Shown piece after piece: positions 51,537 to 64,000 of a stretch of 64,000 nucleotides of DNA (position 1 is its first letter; the number at the start of each line of letters is the position of its first letter). This DNA comes from Mycoplasmopsis lipofaciens ATCC 35015 (GTDB lineage: Bacteria > Bacillota_I > Bacilli_A > Mycoplasmatales > Metamycoplasmataceae): the NCBI RefSeq assembly GCF_000686585.1, contig NZ_JMKY01000004.1, positions 81,821 through 145,820 on the forward strand, read 5' to 3'. The translations under genes and the position numbers were made by a program. The notes below the pieces were generated by a model. It was not told where the DNA came from, searched no databases, and saw only the letters and a program-made list of their open reading frames with translations.

Positions 51537-54500
51537 ATGAACGTTGCAACAGAAAAAAAAGAAAATAAATACCCTTACAAAATTAGGAAATTTGGACCAA
51601 TCACCGAGCGTCGTGATTATTCAGTAACTAAACATACTGAACCAGTTCCTGATTTTTTAACAACAAGCAAAGAATCATTTAAATGATTTATTAAAAAAGG
51701 AATTGAGCAAAGTCTTAGAGAATATTATCCAATTTCTGCTACTAACAAAAAAGTTGTTCTTGAATATGTTTCAGGTTCGGCTAAACTTGATTATGATAGC
51801 AATGAATATAGAGCTGTCAATACAGCCAAAGTTAAAGGAACTAATTATGCTGCAAAATTAACAGCAAAATTTAGAGCACAAGCAATTGAAACCGGAGAAG
51901 TTAAAGATGATGAGGTTCTTTTAGGTGAAATTCCTCTTATGACTAGTGGTGGTAGTTTTATTATTAATGGAAGTGAAAAAGTTATAGTTAGTCAGTTAAT
52001 TAGATCTCCTGGCGCTTATTTTGGTCGTGGAGTTCGTAATAAACAATCTGATGATTTATTTAACAAGGTTGAAATTTTACCAAGATTAGGTTCATGAATT
52101 GAAATTTCACATAAAATTACATCAAAATCACCTGATTCAGTAAAAATTAAAATTGATAAAAACAAAAATGTAAATTTAACAACATTTTTAGGTGCTTTAG
52201 GCCTTGGCATTAAAGAAATTAATTATCTTTTTGGTAATTCTGATGTACTACAAGAAACTATTAAAAAAGATAAAAGATTAAATGAGGATGGCTACAATCA
52301 TGAAGAATATGTTAAAGGTTGTCAAGATGAATTGTTTAGAGTTATTCGTCGTGGTGATCGTGTTTCAGATGAATCGATAGCTAATTTAATTCCAAATTTA
52401 CTATTTAACAAAAAACGTTATTCATTAAGTGAAACTGGACGTTATATGTTGAATCGTAAGTTAAATCTTGTAGATCGTATTTCAGGAACACTATTAGCTG
52501 AAGATATTGTAATTAAAGACAAAGATGGAAATGAAAAACATTTAACAAAGGGAACACATATTACTAATAAGTTGGCTATTTTAATTCAATATAATTTTGA
52601 TAAAGGATTTTTAGCAAGTCAAGAAATCCCAGGAATCAATGTTGAAACAGTATATGCAAAACTCTTAAATGATGAACAAAATAAGGATTTGAAAAAAAGA
52701 AATAAGATGATTTCTATTCATATCTATCCTTCTAGAAAATGAATGGAACAAGGTAAAGAAAAAGTTAGAGTTATTGGTTCTGATCCAAAAGCGAATGATC
52801 AACATCTTATTGTTTCTGATATTGTGGCAACAATAAATTATTATTTTAATTTATTAGATGGAATTGGCCAAGATGATGATCCAGATTCATTGATTAACAA
52901 ACGTATTGTATCAATTGGTGAATTGATGCAAAATCAATTGAATACTGGACTATCAAAACTTGAAAAAACAACACGTGAAAGAATGAGTGCTAAAGAGCCT
53001 GACAAGGTTAAACCTAAAAATGTTACAAACAATAAATTAATTTCTAATCAAATGAAAACATTTTTTAACTCATCAAAATTATCACAATTTATGGATCAAA
53101 TTAATCCATTAGCTGAAATCTCAAATGAACGTCGTATTACTTCATTAGGACCTGGTGGTCTTAATAGAGATACTGCTCAATTTGAAGTTCGGGATGTTCA
53201 TGCTACTCACTATGGTAGAATATGTCCAATTGAAACACCTGAAGGACCCAACATTGGTCTTATCTTAAACTTTGCAACATATGCAAAAGTTAATAAATTT
53301 GGTTTTCTACAAACACCATACTATAAAGTTGAAAATGGAATAGTTGATTATGAAAATGTTCATTATCTTACTGCTTCAGAAGAACTAGATTCAAATATTG
53401 CTCAATCAACTGTTAATGTTGATGAAAATAATAGAATTATTGGTGATCAAATTACAATGCGTCGTAATTATCATTACATAATGGGCTCTCCAGAAGATAT
53501 TGAGTATATTGAAGTTGCTTCAAATCAAATGGTTTCAGTTGCAGCAGGATGTATTCCATTTCTAGAAAATGATGATGCCAACCGTGCGCTTATGGGTTCT
53601 AACATGCAACGTCAAGCCGTTCCATTATTAGAAACAGAAGCGCCTCTTGTGGCAACTGGATTGGAATCTCAAATTGCAAAATATTCTTCAGGAAACTTTT
53701 TAGCTAAAAATGATGGTGTTGTTGAATATGTGGATGGCTTAAAAATTAAAATTAGAGATTTAAAAGATAGAACAGACACTTATCTTCTTAAAAACTTTCA
53801 ACGTTCTAATCAAGACACAGTTATCCATCAAAAACCTATTGTTAAAGAGGGTCAACATGTTAAAAAAGGTGATTTATTGGTAGATGGTTCATCATTCAAA
53901 GATGGTGAATTAGCTTTAGGTAAAAATGTTCTTGTCGCATTCACAACATATAAAGGTTACAATTATGAGGATGCTATTATTTTGAATGAACGTCTAGTTA
54001 AAGATGATGTTTTCACTTCTATTCACATTGAAGAACAAACAATACAATTTAGAACATCAAAAGCTGGAAATGATGAATTAACATCAGACATTCCTAATGT
54101 TTCAAAACATTCAATCAGACATTTAGATGAACACGGAATTGTTCGTGTTGGTTCAGAAGTTACTCCAGGAGATGTTCTAGTAGGACGTACAAGTCCAAAA
54201 GGCGATGATAATCCTAGTCAAGAAGAAAAACTTCTTCAATCAGTATTGCAACAAAAATCCCAACAAGTTAGAGATACTTCATTAAAAGTTAAAAACGGTC
54301 ATAGTGGAACAATTATTGGAGTTGAGATTCTTTCTCGTGCTAATGGTGATAAATTAGAAGACGGAATTGAACAAATTGTTAAAGTTTCGGTTGCTGTAAA
54401 ACGTAAAATTAAAGTTGGTGATAAAATGTCTGGTCGTCATGGGAACAAAGGTGTTGTTTCAATTGTTTTACCAGAAGAAGATATGCCATATTTAGAGGAC

Positions 54501-55161
54501 GGTACACCTATTGATGTTATGTTGAATCCTCAAGGTGTTCCTTCTCGTATGAATATAGGTCAAGTTTTAGAAATTCATTTAGGAATGGCTGCTAGAGAAC
54601 TAAATTGCAAATTTGTTACTCCAACATTTGATGGTGTGAAAAAAGAAGATATTAATGAAGTTATTAAAGAAGCAAACCTTCCAGAATCAGGTAAACAATT
54701 TTTAATTGATCCAATAACAGGAGAAAAATTTGATAACCCTGTTTCAGTAGGTGTTATGTATATGTTAAAACTTAACCATATGGTTGATGATAAAATGCAC
54801 TCTCGTTCAGTTGGACCATATTCATTGATTACACAACAACCACTTGGTGGTAAGAGTCAAAATGGTGGTCAACGTTTTGGTGAAATGGAAACATGAGCAC
54901 TTGAGAGTTATGGTGCAACAAATGTTTTACAAGAAATATTGACTTACAAATCGGATGATATTGAAGGTCGTAATAAATTATATGCAGCCTTAGCAACAAA
55001 TAGAGATTTACCAAAACCAGGTATTCCAGAATCGTTTAATGTTTTAAGTTATGAACTTAAAGGATTATGTATGAAGTTAGATTCAAAAAGAAGTCAAATA
55101 GTTGAAGATGAAGATAGTGATTATCAACAATATTTTGATGTTTCAAATTCAGGAGGTTCAA

Positions 55162-55169
<8 letters not shown>
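51537..55169 (+). CDS. rpoB: RNA polymerase beta subunit
   Basis: 1210-aa catalytic subunit. In order: [57 protein letters not shown] (rifampicin-binding region), [55 protein letters not shown] and [20 protein letters not shown]. In the rifampicin pocket the stretch reads [20 protein letters not shown], where the position equal to E. coli Ser531 region shows AEISNERR rather than the sensitive SALGPGG context; mycoplasmas are naturally rifampicin resistant. SD GAGGAGT. It overlaps rpoC by 8 nt (ATGAGTAG). Confidence 0.98.
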
Positions 55170-59583
<4,414 letters not shown>

Positions 59584-59595
59584 TAAATAATATTT

Positions 59596-59640
59596 AATAC
59601 TTAAAAGCCATAGAAATGCCGCTTTTAAGTATTTTTATTT
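59596..59640 (+). terminator. Terminator of rpoB-rpoC
   Basis: AATACTTAAAAGC (59596-59608) / GCTTTTAAGTATT (59621-59633), 12-nt loop, then TTTATTTAATTTTT. Confidence 0.9.
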
Positions 59641-59690
59641 AATTTTTATTACTATATAATTAGAAAATATATTTATAAAAGGAGATTATT

Positions 59691-61214
59691 ATGAAAACGA
59701 AAAAGATATTTTTAACTTTAACAACAACACCACTTGTATTAACTTCAAGTGTTGTTAGTTGTAATAACAATAATAAAAATGAAAAAACTGAATCTCAAAA
59801 GCTTGAAATTGCAAAAAAAGAATATGAATTATTTATTAATAATTTAAATAATTCAATAGAAAATACATATAAAAATAAAACTAATGATAAAAAGAAAGAA
59901 ATTTTTAAAGATAACTTAAACGAATTAGAACAATTATTATCTAAACACGCAAATATTTTAACTGAAAAAAACATCAATATTGAAACTTTAAATTCGGCAA
60001 AAATGGAAATTGAAGCTGTTGCAATGAAATTAGCAATTCAATTGCAGTCTTTTTTGAGCACAAAGGAATTAGAAACTAAAATCTATAAACTAATCGCGGA
60101 AATGAATGATTATAAAGAAGATTTAGATGCCACAAAATATCAAAATATAATCGATGAAATAGACACGATAATAAATGAAACAAAAGAAAATTTGAAATTA
60201 GCCATTACAATTAATCAAGATCAATTTGATGAAATTTATTCTAAATTAACAAAAGGATTTAAAAAAGCTAAATATGATCAATCTAATTCATACAATTTAA
60301 GTATAGAAAAAGAACAGTTAAATGATTTATTAAGTGAAACCCAAGAATTTTTAAATTCTTTAGTTTTACCAAGATATGAAGAAATCAAAAATGAAATTAC
60401 TTCTATTTATCAAGATTCTAAAACAAAATTTGATTCGAATAACACACCTATAGAAGTTGTGTCAACTTCGATTAAAGAATTATCTAAAGAATTAAGCAAG
60501 GTTAAAAAAACTAAAAACGACCTAGATACTCAGTATCAACAAATAATTAATTTACTTAATAGTAAAATTGAGTATGAAATAAATTCTTTTATTGAAAAAG
60601 AATTAGTAGATTATCCAAATATTAAAAATGAACTTAACAGTGTTCTAGATGAAGCAAAGAGAATAATTGAAGATGAACATTCTGTTTTATCTGATTATTC
60701 TGAGACTTTTTCTAATTTGGAAAAAGCATTAACAAAAGCAAAAAAAGATAGACAACAAGCTAAACAAAATGCATTAAATGAAATTGTTAATAAAATAAGA
60801 GAATTTAAAACTAATAAACATTTAGAGGTTTTAAATCTTGTTTCTGATAATTTATTTACAATTATAAAAAATAAATATTTAGCAATAGCCACTGATTTGT
60901 TGGATATTGATTTAGATACAGTGTCTGATGGTCAAACTAAAATGTTAGAAGAAAAATTATTAAAAGTTATTAATAAAGCAAACGAAACAATAATCGAAAG
61001 AGATTTATTATTTAATTTAGCCAAAAAACATCAAAATTTGATTCTCGAAATTGAAAATTATATCAATTCAAATCCTTCACTTACTGCTAAAAAAATCTCT
61101 GAATTGAATAATTTTAAGGATGAATTAAAAGATCAATATCCTTTAATAACAACTTTATCAGAATACGATTCATTTATTAAAAATAGCAAAACACAATTTG
61201 AAAATTTGAAATAA
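59691..61214 (+). CDS. Coiled-coil lipoprotein, unknown
   Basis: 507 aa. Signal peptide MKTKKIFLTLTTTPLVLTSS with lipobox SVVSC (Cys ~24), then an Asn/Lys spacer. The remainder is predicted almost entirely alpha-helical with heptad-like Lys/Glu/Leu patterns and weakly repeated units (KNELNSVLDEAKRIIEDEHS; similar EMNDYKEDLDATKYQNIIDE). No Trp codon of either kind is used and there is no catalytic motif. Such helical-bundle lipoproteins are common, poorly conserved surface antigens in mycoplasmas. SD AAAGGAG. Stands alone between two terminators. Confidence 0.85.
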   Translation: MKTKKIFLTLTTTPLVLTSSVVSCNNNNKNEKTESQKLEIAKKEYELFINNLNNSIENTYKNKTNDKKKEIFKDNLNELEQLLSKHANILTEKNINIETLNSAKMEIEAVAMKLAIQLQSFLSTKELETKIYKLIAEMNDYKEDLDATKYQNIIDEIDTIINETKENLKLAITINQDQFDEIYSKLTKGFKKAKYDQSNSYNLSIEKEQLNDLLSETQEFLNSLVLPRYEEIKNEITSIYQDSKTKFDSNNTPIEVVSTSIKELSKELSKVKKTKNDLDTQYQQIINLLNSKIEYEINSFIEKELVDYPNIKNELNSVLDEAKRIIEDEHSVLSDYSETFSNLEKALTKAKKDRQQAKQNALNEIVNKIREFKTNKHLEVLNLVSDNLFTIIKNKYLAIATDLLDIDLDTVSDGQTKMLEEKLLKVINKANETIIERDLLFNLAKKHQNLILEIENYINSNPSLTAKKISELNNFKDELKDQYPLITTLSEYDSFIKNSKTQFENLK

Positions 61215-61251
61215 ATCTATTTAAAAATAATTTTTTATACCTTTAAAACAG

Positions 61252-61281
61252 GCTTATTAGTTTATTACTAATAAGCTTTTT
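61252..61281 (+). terminator. Terminator of the coiled-coil lipoprotein gene
   Basis: GCTTATTAG (61252-61260) / CTAATAAGC (61268-61276), 7-nt loop, TTTTTA. Confidence 0.85.
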
Positions 61282-61288
61282 ACATAAG

Positions 61289-61315
61289 TTGAATTATTTA
61301 AAATTTAAGTATAAT
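61289..61315 (+). promoter_or_regulatory. Promoter of the SGNH hydrolase gene
   Basis: TTGAAT (61289-61294), 15-bp spacer, TATAAT (61310-61315), 31 bases before the ATG at 61347. Confidence 0.6.
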
Positions 61316-61346
61316 AAGAAGTATTAATTTAATATGGAGGGTGTTT

Positions 61347-64000
61347 ATGAAAATAAAAGCTAAACAAACTATAGGTATAATTGCTGGGACTTTTGCTGCC
61401 ACTGTGGCATTAGCAGTAGGATTAAGTTTTATCCCAACTAAAGATAAAAAAATAAAAAAGGTAAATGGTGTTGTCTATTATCCAGATGATAATGGTGATT
61501 TTGATGTTCCTGGATTACCTTCAATAAAAGATAATCCAAAGAATAATGATGATGTTCATAATATTCCTATTTCAAAATTATCTCCTAGAGATAAAAGTCG
61601 CAATTTTATTGGAGCGAATGATGCAATAAAATATGTAGCGCTAGGTGATTCTATAAGTGCGGGATTTCAAGGAGATATGCCTAAAGATTATCCTGGAAGT
61701 TTTGTGGACAATAAAATTGAGGGTTTATCATTTCCAGCTTATTTAGCTTCGTTTTTCCAAAATGCTCAAGAAAATAAATTAGAATCTTTTTTTAATTTTG
61801 CTAAAAGTGGTTCTAGATTTTCAGATTGAAATTTATTATTAAATACAAATGACTTTACTTCTCTTACCAATGAACAAAGAAATATTCTTACTAATTATTT
61901 TGGTAATGATTTATTAGCTGCCAAGCAATTAATAATTGATAAATTATCACAAGCAAATTTACTCACAGTTACATTAGGTGCAAATGATTTTTTAACATTA
62001 ACATTAAATAATTTAGCAAATGCTCCATTATTAGATCTTATTAATCAATTAGCTAATAGTAATCTGAATTATTCTTTAATTGTTTCATTAGTTAATGATT
62101 TCTTCAACGACGTTTTTGAAAATTTAAAAACAAGACAAATTGAATTTATAAAAACTATTAAATCAATAAATTCAAATTTAAATATTAATTTTATTGGTTA
62201 CCCAATGCCTATTGCTTTTATTGCACAATTAATAGATGCTAAATTGGGTGATAATTCAAATATAAGTATTTCTAAAATAATTTTAGATTTATTAAACAAA
62301 AAAATTAAATTTATTGCGAATTCAAATGGAGAATTTTTTATTAATCCTTATAATTCTGATAAATGAAATAGAGAAATAAACTTATTTACTCCTTTATTAT
62401 TTGATATTCATCCTAGTTCATTTGGATATAAGAAAATGGCAATGGATATATTTACAAAATTGATTACACCATCTAGAGATATTGATTATTTAAAATCATT
62501 AAATTTAGATTGAAATTATAAATATCTTCAAAGTGATCAAGATTCATTTTTGTATCAAATTGAATTTACGAAAAAATCGGAAACTATTATTAACGAGATT
62601 TTTGGTAATGATAAAGACATATTTTTAAAAAATGAAGATAGTTTTTATTTAAAACATGAATCAGAAAAGTCTGAGTCTAATTATATAAAAAGAGTTTTAG
62701 ATGATACTAGATTTTCAAATTTCATTTTTAATAATTTATTGTTTAATTTTTTTAATTCTGATTTTTATAAAAATATTGATCCTTCAAATGCATTAAAAAT
62801 ATTTTTAAATAGAGATAATAAAAGAAATCTAAATAAAATGATTGAATGATTTAACTCTAACAAAATTGTTTCTAATTTATTTATTTCATCACAAAAGAGA
62901 TTTTTTGAGACTGATTGAGACAATGATAATGTTCCAGGTTCAAAACATTATACATTGGATAATTTGATAAAATCTTTTAAAGAAGAATTTTTAGATGAAG
63001 AAAAAAATATAAAATTAATTACAAGCTTTTTAAAAATTGATTTTTTTGAAAATCAAAAATCTGAATTGAAACAAATTATAGAAAATATAATTCAAAATGT
63101 TTTATCATTTACAGTCACAAATAAACAAATTGAAAAATTCTTAAATCCTTTTTATAATAATAAAATCGCAAAATTTATTTCTAAAAATGATTTATTAAAT
63201 TTAATAAAAATAGTACTAAATAGCAAAACATTAAAAGAAACTGTTGGTTCATTGTTTGTAAACATTATTAACGATTCTAATTCATATTCAAAAGCTACTA
63301 GTTATCAAGAATTATGAAATATTTTTATAAATTCTACGTTAAATCAAAATTCTATAAAACAAGCCATGTTTTCTATAACAAAAGAATTAACAAGTAATTT
63401 AGAATTTAAACAAATAATTTCAAGACTAATTTCTAAACTTATAAAAGAATCTGATATATCAGTTGAAATATTTAATGATATTGAAGAAAGTGATTTAACT
63501 AAATTAAATTACGATTTAATTGAAACTCTAAGTTTATTAGATGAAAAATTGAAATTTTCAGACATTATTGCAAATTCTTTAATTAATGAATTAATTAATT
63601 CATCTCCTTTAAAATTAAACGTTACTAATATTTTTAAAGTTGTCAAAACTAATATTGAAGCAAAATTTGATAATGAACATTTAGAAGAAACTATTTTAAA
63701 AATTATTAAAATAGTAAGAAATAGTAATTTAAATCAACACAATGAAACAATTAAAAAATTAATTAAATCAAGCTTGAAGTATCTTGCAAATAGTGATTTA
63801 TTAACTAGATTTGTTGATAAATTATATGCAAACAACAATAACGTTGAACAATTATTACAAAAAGATGATTTTACTAATTTATTAAAGAAAACATTAAATT
63901 CTGATGAATTAAACACTTTAGCAAATAATTTAATTCAAATGTTTTGAGATACAGATTTATCTAAAATTAATGATGCTACAACATTATTTGATTTAATTAA
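61347..64000 (+). CDS. SGNH/GDSL-type surface hydrolase, partial (C-terminus outside window)
   Basis: At least 884 aa. One N-terminal hydrophobic segment (~residues 5-28, KQTIGIIAGTFAATVALAVG), then an acidic linker. SGNH blocks: ALGDSISAGFQGD (block I with catalytic Ser, ~107-119), FNFAKSGSRFSDW (Gly), VTLGANDFLTL (block III Asn, ~209-219), and LFDIHPSSFGYKKMA (block V, Asp and His, ~351-365). After this lipase/esterase domain a long Lys/Asn/Phe-rich helical region continues past the window end. ATG 61347 follows TATGGAGGG; the upstream GTG at 61341 is less likely. Probable substrates are host lipids or acylated glycans; not determined from sequence. Confidence 0.88.

Overview
The window comes from a wall-less, AT-rich mollicute of the Mycoplasma/Mycoplasmopsis type. 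TGA is read as tryptophan in almost every gene, so open frames called with the standard code break at each Trp. Lipoproteins carry mycoplasma-type lipoboxes. The mix of ascorbate-type PTS, PDxFFG-type giant protein, IdeS-like protease and DUF285 repeats suggests a host-associated Mycoplasmopsis (synoviae/canis/cynos-like). The species guess is weak.

Layout. (1) 1-8450: a sugar-acid/pentose locus on the minus strand: Rpe-like epimerase, three overlapping unknown membrane proteins, ascorbate-type PTS (ulaC, ulaB, ulaA), transketolase and a phosphotriesterase-family lactonase, with a divergent RpiR regulator at 7590-8450. (2) 8459-10812: an IS-like element with 27-bp terminal inverted repeats and a 39-bp target duplication. 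It carries a DUF285 protein with 12 tandem 75-bp repeats and gene remnants. (3) 10878-15960: housekeeping genes (ppa, rbgA, a DivIVA/GpsB-like protein, two SPOUT methyltransferases, rpoE, fba) and a nuclease lipoprotein. (4) 16060-16240: a small transcription unit predicted to fold into a three-way junction. (5) 16293-34335: a 3315-aa PDxFFG surface protein with an HEYGHH motif, followed by oppA-oppB-oppC-oppD-oppF. (6) 34349-39908 (minus): three overlapping hypotheticals, rsmG, prs and a photolyase. (7) 40056-48207: a peptidoglycan-sugar scavenging locus. Its parts are a DUF1460-type amidase lipoprotein, murQ, a lactose/cellobiose-family PTS in separate subunits, two small membrane proteins, mupG and anmK, with a divergent MurR/RpiR regulator. 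(8) 48407-50065: an IdeS/Mac-like cysteine protease. (9) 50358-59583: rplJ-rplL and rpoB-rpoC. (10) 59691-64000: a coiled-coil lipoprotein and an SGNH hydrolase that runs off the window.

The most striking system is region 7. The genes read as a complete route from muropeptides outside the cell to GlcNAc-6-phosphate inside. A surface amidase would strip the peptide, a PTS would import and phosphorylate the sugar, MupG would split the disaccharide phosphate, AnmK would convert anhydroMurNAc to MurNAc-6-P, and MurQ would remove D-lactate. In an organism without its own cell wall, this points to feeding on peptidoglycan of other bacteria. The second notable feature is the IS-like element that has moved a repeat-protein gene between rpiR and ppa. 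No tRNA, rRNA or CRISPR array was seen.
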